Source: Adiantum capillus-veneris
Taxonomy: Eukaryota > Streptophyta > Polypodiopsida > Polypodiales > Pteridaceae
NCBI GenBank assembly: GCA_014529385.2
Contig: CM043946.1
Span: 19,423,077-19,487,076, forward strand
Direction: 5' to 3'
DNA: 64,000 bases
A program made the position numbers and the translations under genes. The notes beneath the pieces are model-generated. The model did no database searches and was not told where the DNA came from. It worked only from the letters and a program-made list of their open reading frames with translations. Below, piece after piece: positions 33,097 through 45,413 of this stretch (position 1 is the stretch's first letter; each line of letters begins with the position of its first letter).

Positions 33097-34364
33097 TGGT
33101 ACAACCAAAGTGTATCAACTCTAGAAGGTGGCATGGGCAGATATATGCAGGCTAGCAAAAGCATGGTAGAAGGTTGGAGCAGCTAGGAATATCATGGGTG
33201 ATAGGCAGCATCAGCGGATATGTATGACTGATGCCGTCTATAGGCCAAGGAAGGCTCCATAAGGGGCTAATTTGGGTAGCAAGTGAAGGAGATGCAAAGT
33301 GCAGCTTTTGGGTCCAGGAATGTAGAGGTAGAAGTGTTGAACGAGCAGGTCCAAGCGGCTCATCAAACAGAACTACGGAGCCCAAGTTATTGAAGGTTGA
33401 AGGTTCAATGTGTTGCAGATTCTTGTCAGACAAGGCAGCTGGGGACATATGGTCCAAGTGGAAGTCAAGGTACATGTGTGTAGTGCTCAATTTATGGAGC
33501 CTACCCGTCTTTTTCAGGTTGCAGATAGGAGCCACAGATAGCAAGTTATGGCCAGTTGAAGTTTTTCCGGGGGTCTAGGTTGGTGCCCACATGACCACAT
33601 GGGGGATCGCGGAATCTGGTGTCTTTTGAGCCTCGACAAGGTTCTAGAGTAGGGTATGCATCATATGGAGCTAGCAAGAATTGAGTACATGTCAAACGAA
33701 GCCCGAAGGGGAAAGATATAGAAGCCGGAAGATTGAGTGCACTTATTCGGAGTTGATTGTAGATGCGTTGGTCGGTTTTTGTGGCCTCGCTTCGGGGGCT
33801 CGAGGAATTGAGAAGTGCGGTAAGGTGGGGTGGAAGTCAGAGTTAGACAAGTGAGGTTGTGGGTAGGTTTTGCGGCTCAGTGATCGGAAAGTGCCAATTG
33901 GCAGGCAGGACAAGCAGTGGGAAAAACAAGGGTTGGGGAGTTTTTTTTGGAAAGAAAATTTTGAAATTTCAAGTTATTTGAAGCAGCTCATCACAGAGTG
34001 CCAAGTGTCTTCCATAAAACCCACATGCATGGTCCGCATGTGACAGTAGGGGGTACTTAACCCAAACCAAGGCGTCCATTATAAGCATATGAAGCGTGAG
34101 CTCGTGAGCTTGGGAGTCTAGCGATGGCGTGCCCTGAGGGGGCGATGTGTATGGTGATGCATGCCCGAGTGGCGGCGTTGTGGCAGTTCTGGGCGGCCCT
34201 GGTGGCGCAAGGGAGTTGTTGAGTGGGAGCCGGTGGGTATGAGTGTTGTAGCACAGTGATGATGTGGCGCTCGTAAATGCCTGTGCCCATGAGGGCTTCT
34301 TTTGAAAATTAAAGGGGTACCCCCCCAATAGCGATGTTGCTAATTCAAGGAGAGGGAGTGTGTC

Positions 34365-34496
<132 letters not shown>

Positions 34497-34838
34497 ATTC
34501 CAAAGAGGAGGATCCCACGGCAAGTAGGCAGTGAAGGGAGCTAGAGCAAGAGGAGTTCAAAGGCCCAAGGCCGGTCAAAGATGAACCAAAGGGGCCTATC
34601 CTGCCCATGGTAAATAAGAAGGAGTTCAAACGCCTAAAAGAGTAAGTGGAAGGAGCAAGGGGGCAACGTCAAAGTCGGGTGGAAAAATTGAGCAGACAAA
34701 GAGCAAAAAAGTGTGCACCATGTAAGCACCAAAAAAATAGACTATGCCAAGTGGTGGCAATGCAAAAAAATTCTAAAGGAAGCTTCAGTGGATTGTACGA
34801 GCTAGATAGCTCTTTGTTTTTTAGCCTTAGGAAAGCAT

Positions 34839-34875
34839 TATAAAAGGGGGTAGACGTTCATTTTTTATTATAAAA
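34839..34875 (+). promoter_or_regulatory. Duplicated TATA boxes in LTR copy C
   Basis: TATAAAA at 34839-34845 and again at 34869-34875, produced by a 30-bp tandem duplication. Copy B has TATGAAA at the single equivalent position. Confidence 0.55.
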
Positions 34876-35371
34876 GGGGGTAGACGTTCATTTTTGGAGG
34901 TCTTTTGACCAAGAGGGTTTTTTTGCCAAAGAGAGTGATTGGAGTTTTTCAAGCCTGTGTATTGCAAGCTTGCCATTGGAGCTGCATACTTGACTGTACT
35001 GTCTCCCCATGCAATAATACCAAACCTTTGCCCCTACTTCGTGTGTTGCTTCTCTCCATCCCCCTCCTTTTCTCTCGCTCTTTGTGTACTTGTGAGTGCT
35101 TGCAGAGGGTTTGCCTGCAGCTTGAAGGGTGTTACCAAGAGGGAAAATTTGAGGTGTTTTGTGAGTCGGAAAGGGTGAGTTGAGCAGTGTGGGTGTGTTT
35201 GTGTTGCAAGGTGTGAGATAAATGTTATGTATGCTAAAGTGGAGTTGTTAGTGCAAATTAGCCAATTTGAAGGTGTTATTAGAGAGGTTAGGGGTGCTAT
35301 GGAATCCGTGGGCTATAGAGAGGCAAACATTTTGTGTGATGGGTGTGCTGTCTATTCCCCCTCTCCAACGT

Positions 35372-35466
35372 TGTTCAAAGTGTATTTTACGACTAATCCA
35401 TATGTTGATTCTAATAGATTGCACAAAGTGGAAGAAATAGAAATTCACATCATTTGGATTATTCAT
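35372..35466 (-). pseudogene. Small protein, ORF2-like, N-terminal half
   Basis: ATG at 35466, reading MNNPNDVNFYFFHF and then SIRINIWISRKIHFEQ up to the insertion point of the non-autonomous element. It matches HIRINIAISRKIHFQQ of the ORF at 23800, mostly with different synonymous codons (Arg AGA/CGT, Ile ATC/ATA, His CAT/CAC). It resumes at 6859. Confidence 0.6.
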
Positions 35467-36949
35467 CTAGGATAGTATGTGAGAAATGTAGATATGAGAG
35501 AAGTGAAGAGATGAGAAGTTTCACTCCCAAGCCCTATTCTTGCTCGTAGGCAATAAAAATACTGCGGGGAGAGATGTACTTGTAGCAAGAAGGACCTAGA
35601 ATTTATAGAGAGAATGAATTTCTAGAGTGAGAGAGATAGGTTTGGTTAGAGAGGGAGATGAAATTACAGATATATGTTGAATTAAAGATGAAAAAGAAAA
35701 CAACAAGAAATCAAGAAAATATCAAAGTAGAACACATCTTACTTGACAAACACTTTGGGAGTTATTCACCATTTTTGATGGAGAGAGAAGAAGAGGGAAG
35801 ACTTCAAACCTTGATTGATGCACCAAGTTCAAGTCCATCTTTGATTAGAGATTATATTCTAAGGATAGCTTGCAAGATTGGCTAGTCTTCCTCTAGGAGT
35901 AAGTGTAGGATTAGACTTATATTTATAGCTAAGTACAATTAGGTATTACTACTCTCACTCTCTCATGAATTCATCCCATGAATGGCTTGAATAGCTTGAA
36001 TGGCTTGAATAGATTGAATGGCTTTAATAGCTTGAATGGCCTGAATGGCTTTATTAGCTTGAATGGTTTGAATAGCTTGAATGGATGGAATAGTTTTTAA
36101 GGAAAAAGAGGTCCCCTTTTATAGGTGAAGGGAACCCCCAAGGGTTTAGACAAGAAGAGAAGAGCCAGTGTGAACAAAAACTGGAAAAGATTGAAATGAG
36201 TTGTCCCTGTATAATGTGGGCAGACTGGGGTCCAGTGTTTTGATCATATCTCCTTAACCATGTCTCCAAATAAAGAAAAAAATAGGAGCAAAAAATTCAG
36301 CTCATTAGCTACGACTCCCATTTTATATACTGTTTCCAATTCGGATTGGACCCTTGTTTAAAAAACCATTAAAATAGGGTACATTTTTGGCAACAAAAGT
36401 CTTCTTGTGGTCCCCTTAGCCTAGACTTTTACTTGATTCGAATGGACACCTCATGCAATATAAAATCATGACATTGCTCCTTCACAAAGTTTTGTAATCA
36501 TGCTTGCAATAATGCATTAAAATAGGGATATCTTTGAGAATTATGCAAGCTAGTGTCCCACTAGGATTTGATTCCTTCCTAGTAGCTATTAAAAAGAAAT
36601 ATAAGAAAAATATAAAAAATACATAGAATATATATACATATATTGAAAGTTACCCTAGATATAGGATCTAGCTAGGATGTAAGATGATAATGACATAGTA
36701 GAAAGAAAGAACCAATGTTTTTTGTCCCAAGTTAAAGAGACGCAGCTATTCATGCTTTTCCCATAATACTTTTTGATGGTAGTGTAAGAATATGTTACCC
36801 TTGAGATAAATAATAGGAAGAGATAGAAAGCTTACTAATATACTTAGATATGCATATGTACATTATAGGAAATATACTTATGTATCTAAAAAGTTGCAAG
36901 ATAGATCTTGTTGCATTCGTTCCCACTATATACGTGTCACAACACGACA
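35372..36949 (-). mobile_element. TGTC...GACA insertion in hAT, 5' half
   Basis: On the minus strand the element begins TGTCGTGTTGTGACACG at 36949, directly after the hAT motif VTDNASNYKGA. It contains a TATA box (36117-36123, TATAAAAGGGG), an 18-bp tandem array on GAATGGCTTGAATAGCTT (about 35983-36090), an AATAAA within that array, and then the start of the ORF2-like small gene. The promoter-then-repeat layout is LTR-like. It continues at 6859-6330 beyond the inserted non-autonomous element. Confidence 0.5.
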
Positions 36950-36953
36950 CCGC

Positions 36954-37906
36954 TCCTTTGTAGTTGGAAGCATTATCTGTAACAATAGCTGTCACATTCT
37001 TCAGTCCACCCAGTCAAGCAATAGCTCTCTCATATACATTTGTCAAGTAGAGAGATGTCTTCTCTTCTCTTTCAATGAGGTATGAATGGCCTACAAAAAC
37101 ATTGCACCTTTGGGACAAATTACCATAACATTAATCAATGGTTTTTTCTAACAGGTAGTCCATCCGTTGAGCGCTATGGTATAGCCAAATATTGGAGCAA
37201 AGTCAAGCACCATTCACTTGACAATCGCTTTTGTACTGGTCTTGACTTTGTCCACATACTCTGTTTGCATTTTATTATAATCAGGATAGATGAATCCTTT
37301 TTTGGCAGTTGACATTAGGGCATCTTTGAAAATAGGATTTCTTATGACATTAAATGGGATTCCACAAGCCATGAAGGCTTGTGTCCACTTTAGATGCAAT
37401 TTGAGCATGTCCTGTTGAGTGAATGTTGCGTGTAGAGTCCCAGGCGTACTGGCTCTGCTGGATGTCCCGAGACTTGCATCTATCCCGGGACATGGCACCA
37501 TTTGGAAAAGTGTAAGGACTTTGAGGTGTTCGTGTTGTCCCCATTGAAGGTCCTTGGTTAGCTTGCATGTCCTCTTAATCTACACTCACTTCTTCTATGT
37601 TGACAAATGACCCACCTATCATACCCTTCTGTCTCTTAGGAAGAAGTCATGCCTATTCGCATCTCTTTACATACCCTGCAAAATGGACCCATATGTCTTT
37701 AGGCGGTGCTCCATATTCTTGGGGCTAGTGCCGAATAAATGTTCTTTGATGCGAGTTGCATTGCCATGCCACTTATGCCCACAATGTTTGCATTCCACAA
37801 ACAAAAATGTTTTGCCTCTCTCTTTTTCTTGCACATACGACCACTCTTTTCCTTGCACCATGCTTTCTGACTTCAACAAAATATATCCTACAATCAATAG
37901 ATACAC
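36954..37906 (-). pseudogene. hAT transposase, N-terminal part (BED finger and DUF659-like)
   Basis: Starts upstream of a BED-type zinc finger: WSYVQEKERGKTFLFVECKH then CGHKWHGNATRIKEHLFG (CxxC...HxxxxH, 37906-37667). After a frame change come TQQDMLKLHLKWTQAFMACG and IPFNVIRNPIFKDAL (37460-37320), a DUF659-like segment, then GWTT..KKPLINVMVICPKGA and VTDNASNYKGA (near 36990-36955) with stops in between. The frame then meets the TGTC insertion and resumes at 6325 with IMEKYSEITWLG. hAT transposase binds its ends through the BED finger. Confidence 0.7.
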
Positions 37907-39254
37907 TATGATTATAATTTTTCACCATAATCGTGCAATGAGAAAGATAAAAGGTTATAGATATGATTTGCTAAATTAAAATGATGAATAAATAGTGTTA
38001 AGATAATATTTTAGGGAAGATCACCAATGGATATGCCATTCCTCGCTACTAGGAGGTAAAGAGCGTTGCTCAAGACAACCTAGATGAGCAATGGAGTCAT
38101 CTCACATTCCACTATCTATGTCTCTTGGAGGTAGGAGCTACTGCTCAAACACAACCAGTCGACCTTAAAATAAGTGAGGTCTCTAATTTATATATCACCA
38201 TAGAGGTAAGAGCATGAGCTCGATAACATCCATGTGACTCCTAAGTACTATGCATGACTAATATTCACTAGGAGGTAAGAGCGTAAGCTCGATAACAACC
38301 AAGTAAATCCTACTTCATACCTTAAACCTTACATGGAAGTAAGAGAATCATCTCATAACAACCAAGAGGCACTAAGTGGACCTATTCTATGCAACCAACT
38401 GAATCCTACTCCATAACTTAAACCTCACTTGGAAGTAAGAGAATCATCTCATAACAACCAAGAGGCACTAAGTGGACCTATTCTATGTCTATATGGAGGT
38501 AAGAACATTTGTTCATGACAACCAAAAGACCCTACATGTATGTGTATATGTTCCAAAATGTATGAGTTAACACTACATCTATGCACATATTATAGCTATG
38601 ATAGATTTTAACCATCAAATATCACTTTTAGTCTCTATTTTAAAACAAATAGAGCTAAGAGTATAACTTCTAATGTTTAGAATTATACATGCACTATAGC
38701 TAAAAATGTAGCCTCTAATGTGTACAATTATTTATTTATCTATTCTAAAGCATGTAGAGCTAAAAGTATAGTCTCTACTGCTTCTTAGAGTAATTCATTT
38801 ATACTAAAACAATAGAGTTAAACAATAACTTCTATTGTTTATAATTATAGGTGATTCAAATCTAATGTTTATAATTTTATTTTTAATGTATAAACATTAA
38901 GAATAATCTTTTCTTAAAATATCAAAGATTTTTTAATTTGACAACTCAACCTTTCTATGTCGGAGGTAACCTAACACTTTGTTGAAGGGAATTGTAGTTA
39001 AAACACGCAAATTTGGGCTTTATATACTACTGCAATATTAATCAAAACCATATCGATCGATACATATTATTGATTTAAAGCCTATCGATCAATATTTGAT
39101 TGTTTGATAGGCTTTCGGTCGATATGTAAGCATTAAAATGTTATTTTGAAAAAAGCTAACGTGGCAGCGAATAATACGCGCGAATAAATCTTTGGAATTT
39201 ATTAATCGACCATTATTCACGAATAAAATGAATATCGAATAACGAATCATGCAA
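37907..39254. repeat. Diverged tandem repeats, no gene
   Basis: From 38045 to about 38545 a degenerate array on GGAGGTAAGAGC..CTC..ACAACCA recurs at least six times, including a near-perfect 92-bp-period duplication (about 38325-38393 and 38417-38487). From 38620 to 38870 a second, AT-rich array on AGAGCTAAAAGTATA...TCTAATG recurs. An inverted repeat (AAAGCCTATC and GATAGGCTTT, 39077-39086 and 39106-39115) follows. No coding frame. Confidence 0.6.
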
Positions 39255-39261
39255 CCTACCT

Positions 39262-40312
39262 ACTCAGCTGGAGAATCTATCTGTGCATTTGGTGCAACAA
39301 GGGAATGCACACAACCTCAATCAAGAGCAAGGAAGAGAACAACAAAGGAAAAACCAAGAATATCACTCCTATAATTGTGGGAAAGATGGACACCCAAGGA
39401 GGCATAATCTCAATAGAGGAGCAAGACAAAACTTAACTTCACCACCAAGAGCAAGACCACCACCATGGAGGGCACCACAACAAGCACCACCTGTGAAAAT
39501 CATACAACCACCCTTTTAACCACATCCACCACCACCACCACAACCTCTCATTCCACCTTTACCCCCATCACCAGTTGGCAACTAGGCAGTAAGTATCATC
39601 AGTCTTGAAGGTAAGGTAAAGGAGAAAGTGGACAAGGATATCAAGGGAGTGACAAAAGGTAATACCAAGGTTAAAGGGGTAGATTCCATGGGGGTAAAGC
39701 ACTTTAGACATGGCGAATCTTGCCAAAAAGAAGAAAAGATGAAAACTAAAGGGGAATCTAGCAAAAATCCATCCAAGTCAAGATGAAAAATTCACATTGT
39801 AGATTTCTCTTTGGGTGAATGTTCTAAACCATATGATCTGGTTAAAGATGTTTCTGTGCAGGGCCCAAAAATCACCTGGTCCCAGTTCCCCACCTAGCAC
39901 CTAGGGTGAGGAGACAATGGACAAAGATGGTTAGCACAAAACGACAAAAGCCAAAAATAGTTGGGGCTATCTTTGGGAGGAATCTAGATGACATACTACC
40001 AGTGATGGATGCTCACATCAAAGGGAAACACATCTCTAATATCTACATCGATGGTGGCATACAAATATGCATCATGAGTGAAAAAATGATGCACCGTTTG
40101 GGTTTAGAGGTGAGTAGGCCGGCACCATGCTGAGCCAAAATGTCAAATAATGTAAAAGTTCAATGCGTTGGTGTTATAAATGTAGCTAGGTTAAAGGCGT
40201 TCAACACTGAGGTGGATGTGGACATCTTTGTCATGCCACACAAGGAAGCAGGTTATCCTATCATTCTAAGGAGTCCTTGCCTTATGGCTATGAGAGCTAA
40301 GCAAGACTGGAC
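39262..40312 (+). pseudogene. Gag end and protease of decayed Tat-like element
   Basis: LENLSVHLVQQGN matches the equivalent gag stretch of the other element. A degraded zinc knuckle follows (YNCGKDGHPRRHN; first Cys replaced by Tyr). The protease reads ILPVMDAHIKGKHISN and YIDGGIQICIM (again DGG) near 40050, then, after a stop, IFVMPHKEAGYPIILRSPC. The reading frame then fuses at about 40313 directly to the RT palm, showing a deletion of the segment in between. Confidence 0.65.
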
Positions 40313-41730
40313 AAAGAGGGACCATTTTCCTCTTCCTTTACAAGATGAAATTCTCAATGAGATAGCAGGACATGAGTGCTACACGATATGTGATGGCTAC
40401 TCATGCTACTTCCAAATTAGCATCTCTGAAGAAGATCAAAAGCAAAAAACCTTCATCACACCATAGGGTTTTGCTTACTGAGTTATGCCTTTTGGTCTCA
40501 CAAGTTCTCCAGCCACTTCTTACTGCTATGTGACATTTGTTTTTCAACCATTCTTTGGAAAATAAATCCATGTTTTTACTGATGAATTTTGTATCTATAG
40601 CTCGCACTCTCTTCATTTGGAGAAAGTCTATGAAGGTCTAGCTAGGCTACAAGCTTTGGGTGGCCAACTCAACGTGGAGAAATGCCACATTGGAGAAAGT
40701 AAGGTTACTCTTCTTGAACATGTGATCTTTGCCAAGGGCATTGAACCTGACTAAAGAAAGGTTCAAGCCTTGGTGGCTTTGCCCTCTCCCATGACAACAA
40801 AGCAGTTTGTCTCCTTTCTTCAAAAGGTGAGGTATTTGAGTAGGTTCATTCACCTGCTCTCTCAAGTGGTTCTCCCTTTACAAGTTACCTATCAAGAGAT
40901 TTTCACTTGGAGTGAAGAAAACGAACATCGTTTTAGTGAGTTAAAACAAATTATAGCCTTACTTCCACTATTGCACCTCCAAAGTGGGATGAGCCGTTTT
41001 ATGTAAACCTTAGTGTGGGCAATAACACACTTGGGTAAGTGTTGATGCAAAAGGATTCTCAAAATTCTTTCATGCATCTTATCTACTTCTCTAGTTGCAT
41101 GATGACTCCATCAAAAAATCAATACACATTAGTGGAGCACATGGTGCTTGCATTAATGTTTTCTACCACCAAATTTTTCTCTTATTCATTGTCTAGACCA
41201 GTCATAATCTTAACAATGGAAGAAGTATTTCCTCACGTAATACAACAAATGGATGTTTCTTCTAAGATTTCCAAATGTCTCACAAGGTTGAAAGAGTTTG
41301 ATTACACAATGCAAGATGAGAGCTCCACAAGAGCTAGTCTAGGAGGCATTCACACTCATCGCCACTATGAGAAAAAACTAAATATCAAGACAAGTGACAA
41401 AGAAATAGCACGTATGTTGTAAGTCTCTAAGTTGGAGAGGCCTCACTCTCTTTTGTTTGATGGATCCTATAAGAGGATAGTGAAAAAAGCTGCAGCACGC
41501 ATTGTTGTCTTCAATGAACAAAGGGAAAATGTATTCTCTATTGGGCATATCTTGGATTCCCACTCCAACAATGAGGCAAAATATGCAGCCTTAACTCTTG
41601 GGTTGGAGGGGTGTGTGACACAAGGTATTCAATGAATAAATGTATTTGGTGATGCCATGCCTTTAATAAAACAAATACAAGGAACTTGGGCTTGTAAAAG
41701 CATATCTTGCTAGGCTATTTGCAGTAAGTT
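40313..41730 (+). pseudogene. RT and RNase H domains of decayed Tat-like element
   Basis: RT fragments: TKRDHFPLPLQDEILNEIAG, CDGYSCYFQISISEEDQ, VMPFGLTSSPA, and FTDEFCIYS where the catalytic site of the intact relative is FIDDF, so the enzyme is inactive. YLSRFIHLLSQVVLPLQ and a connection region follow. The second RNase H is at 41432-41720 (LLFDGSYKR, SNNEAKYAALTLGLEGC, GDAMPLIKQIQGTWACK). Interrupted by at least eight stops or shifts. Confidence 0.7.
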
Positions 41731-41869
41731 AGGAAACTTTCAGGGAAGTCTCAAGCTGTAAAATTACATCATGTCCTTTGAGAAAAAAATCAAGAAGCAG
41801 ATGCTCTAGCTCAATAGAAACTACAAGATGTTCTAGTGCTGGGTGCTATTAAGTTGAAGCTGCTTCTCT

Positions 41870-43100
41870 TCCAAGGTAGCAACACTATGCATGACATCAT
41901 GAGTTTCTTGGACATGGGAGAGTGTCCTAAAGATCTTACTGAGGGCCAAAAGTAGTGGCTTGTGCATAAGGCAACAAAATCCCTCCTTATGAAGACCTCT
42001 ATTGCAAGGCTAAGGATCAAATTCTTAGGTGTGTACCTCTCTCTAGAGAGATCACCAAAATCCTTTCAAGTTGCCATGATGGTTCTACAAGCTAGGTTTG
42101 CGTGGCCTAATTTACAAAGAGATGTGCATTACTGGTGCAAACATGCAAAGAGTGCCAGAAGGATGGTGATAGCAGACTCACATACGAGCCACAAACTCCT
42201 ATTATCTCTTATGGACCATTTGAGAAAATGGAAATTGATGTCATTGGGTCTTTGCCAAGGAGCCAATCAAGTAAATTGTATATCATCAAGGGTGTGGACT
42301 ATATGACCAGGTGGGTTGAAGCAGTTTTGCTACCACCCAGATTACAACTATGGAAGTGTCTAAGTTTGTAGTTAAAAATATTTGTTGCTGTTTTGGAACT
42401 CCTCTTAAAATAATTTCTGATAAGGTACTAGATTTTAGAGGAGACCTTGTAGGAGAGCTGATGGAGAAGCTGGGTATCTCATCACGAGTACAATCAACCC
42501 CCTACTACCCACAATGCAACGGTTTGGTGGAAAAGGAAAATGGTATGATCTACAAGATCATCACTTAACAAGTAAACAGTCACAAAAGTGATTGGGACAA
42601 GCATCTTATGGCTGCACTTTTGGCTTATCGCACTTCATTTTTCACATCCCTTGGGTTCACACCATATCACTTGGTGTATGGCAAGGAGGCCATTTTATCC
42701 ATTGAAGTACAATTGGATAGTCTCAGGGTGCTAGCTAGGTATATGGAACGCCCTGATGATCATCTTCACAACCACATTCTTGATCTAGAGAGGCTTCAAA
42801 CAGATAGAGAAGATGCTATCAACTGTTATGGAACACATGCATGGAAATGTTGATTTATCTTTAACAAGGGATTTAAGGAAAAAGGTCTCAAGAATGGTAT
42901 ATTGGTCCTAAGCTATGATAAAATATTTGACACTAGAAGGATAAGAAGTTTCCACCCACATGGGAGGGGACACATGTCATTAGAAAGTGCTACAACAATG
43001 GAAATTACCAATTGATGGATGCAGATGGTAGGATCCACAAAACACTTATTGATAGATGGAGGATGAAGCAATACTTTTTGAGGTTTGATCAAGCACCTAT
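41870..43100 (+). pseudogene. Integrase of decayed Tat-like element
   Basis: Pieces in shifting frames: DVHYWCKHAK..C (zinc finger remnant, near 42120), YGPFEKMEIDVIGSLP (near 42210; first catalytic Asp in EIDVIG), VDYMTRWVEAVLLP, FGTPLKIISDKVLDF (second Asp), YYPQCNGLVEKENGMI (Glu) and YGKEAILSIEVQL. Ends with a degenerate C-terminal region before the purine tract. Confidence 0.7.
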
Positions 43101-43200
43101 GATGGATATTCCTAAGGAGGGAGACTCCTGCACCTCACCTCAAGAAGAATCAAGTATGGACTAGAGACAGGAATGCCTTTGGTTTTAGGGGAAGGGCTAA

Positions 43201-44150
43201 TGAGGGCCACTTTTCAAATTTTTTGTCCACCTCTCTGTTGGTATGTACTTGATGGCAAGGGTTCAAGGCTTCATGGAGGAGAAAGGACCCGATGCATGTA
43301 TATCACAAAAAAATCTATGTATTTATGTTGTACATAGCTATGGTTCTGATATATTTGGATCTTGGAAATAAGGAGAGGTAAAAACAAACCCTATGAAAAA
43401 AAAAATCACTGGATGTTTATTCTACCTAATGGTCACTACCTGCCGGTCACTACAGGTGACCAATAAGAGTGAATAGTAAAAGGGAGGAGAATCTTATGCA
43501 TTATGGAGTTGGAGTCAACAAAATATTATCAAAGTGAATCATAATTCACTTGTGGACACAAAGCTTGCACATGAAGTCAAGAGGGGACCACCTGGAAGAT
43601 TTTTGTGGGATTTTTCTCTATTTGTTTCATTCCAAATTGGAAAACGTTTTCAATATAAAAGTTGTAGGCATTCAATTGCTCTTTTTGTCCCTGGGCTTTT
43701 TTATTATTTTTGAAGTTAGGGTTTGGGAGATATGAAAAAAATGGTGGAGCCTATATGTCCACATGCACACAATTAAGCTCTAGAACTCACGCTCTCATAT
43801 GTACATCCTTATGTATGCACCTCTACATACACATAGTTCTACTATGGCATAGTATTGGCTATGGTCATTCATTTTGGTTTCTTAATGGCAAAGAGGTTTG
43901 CATTACCATGCAAACATAAGTTTGTCAGATGTTGATTATGTGCAGATTCCCCTTGTTAAGGTTTATGCGGTGTCTATGAAGCCTATGTTGATGAAGCTCT
44001 AATGATCTCTTCCTCTCCCTCTCTCTCCTTCTCTCACATCTTACTTGTGCTATGTGCCAACCCCCCTACCATGCGTCCTAGCTGCATTCCAAGCTAGGTG
44101 GTGCCCCTATTGTGTACCTCCCATGACGAGGCCATCATGCATAGTCTCGG
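43201..44150 (+). repeat. 3' LTR of decayed Tat-like element (right end approximate)
   Basis: Starts TGAGGGCCACTTTTC directly after the purine tract. Near 44070-44115 GCGTCCTAG..AGCTAGGTGGTGCCCC resembles 23320-23355 in the other Tat-like LTR, so the LTR end should lie shortly beyond; the exact end could not be read. No gene within. Confidence 0.45.
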
Positions 44151-44199
44151 TGTAGAGGCCATCAAGTCTGTTTTGCACATCCAACTCTCACTATGTATG

Positions 44200-45413
44200 C
44201 CGAGTGAAATATGTTTGAGTGTTATGATCCGATGGGATACCTATCATGTTACAAGATGGATATGTGAGCACATGAAGTTCCAGAGGAGCTTATGGTGAAG
44301 TGGTTTGAGCAGTTCGTTATTCCAAGTTTGACTACACAATTTGAAGATCTTGCCAGGGAATATGCAGATTGTTGGAAGTATTTTAAAGAAGCAATTTTAC
44401 ATGCTAGTAAAATGAATATATGGCAAGGGAAAATGGAATACAATAATGAGTAGCACCAAACTACAAAGAATTTTGGAAACAAGTTTGTGTTTAATTAGTA
44501 GCGGAGGAAGATGCTTTGGGAGATGTTGCACAAATTGAAGGGCCATACATTGAAAGTAATGTAGAGTTTCCAGAGCTACCTAAAGATAATGTTTGTGCCA
44601 TTTGCAACTCAGGTGAATCTGTTAATGAAGATGTTGATTGTTCCATCATCAACTCACAAAGGGACACTATGCATATTGACTATCTACAAGTATGTGACGA
44701 GTCTTTGAATATGAAAGGAGATACCTGTCATGATATGAAAATTGCACATGATACCATGGATGTACCATTTGATGCCTATGAACAAGAGAATGAGCCTATG
44801 TCTATTGAGGAAGAAGTGCATGCAAATGGAGATATTGCTGAACAGGATCAGGATGGCATCATAGATGCTTTCCTAACTGACTTACATGCATATGTTCTAA
44901 CATGTGACACTTTTTTTGATTGGAATACCTATTTACAGGGGGTGCAGGTGTTATACATGGAGGATGAGTTTCCAACAAGCACACCCGGGGTCTTCACTAA
45001 GGATTACTGTATGGTGTCACGTGAGTGTACAATAGGGGGGGTTTATGAGGCCAAAAAGGTAGATTTTACAAAGGAGGGTACCATATATAGGGGGTAAAAT
45101 GGCAGTTTTGGTGCACGCAGGTGACGTCTTCCTAGTATTCTAGTGAATCCCTCGGGCAGGCACATATATGCTCAAAGATGATCAAGTAGAGGAGGTATGC
45201 ATAGACAAGTCTATATATATGAGCGACATGTCAAAGTTTATTGATACAGACAATGTTGTTGAGCTTCCATGTGTTGAAGTGGGTGATGTGGGCATGGGAT
45301 ACCAACACACACATCAAAATTCTAAAGCTAGAGAGGATGAAGACAATGATCCGTATCATCATTCAAGGTGGCAAAGCAACCAATTGTTTCAAAGAATGCT
45401 TGCTATTTTTTGA
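44200..45413 (+). pseudogene. Unrecognised acidic ORFs
   Basis: A broken frame (EELMVKWFEQFVIPSL, FEDLAREYADCWKYFKE; near 44275-44400) is followed by a 200-codon open frame (44495-45097, no ATG near its start). That frame is rich in Asp and Glu (NSGESVNEDVDCSI, DAYEQENEPMSIEEEVHANG) and has a C-x2-C pair (CAIC). An 81-codon acidic ORF lies at 45168-45413 (VCIDKSIYMSDMSKFIDTD). Acidity and layout recall the ORF in the non-autonomous element, but no direct match was seen. Function unknown. Confidence 0.35.

Larger units (their letters stand above)
39255..43200 (+). mobile_element. Decayed Tat-like gypsy element, 5' truncated
   Basis: Internal region of an older relative of the element at 20816-32160: gag C-terminus, protease, partial RT, second RNase H, integrase, then a polypurine tract (AGGGGAAGGGCTAA ending at 43200) and an LTR starting TGAGGGCC at 43201. 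The 5' LTR, primer site and most of gag are missing. Many stops and shifts. Confidence 0.75.
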
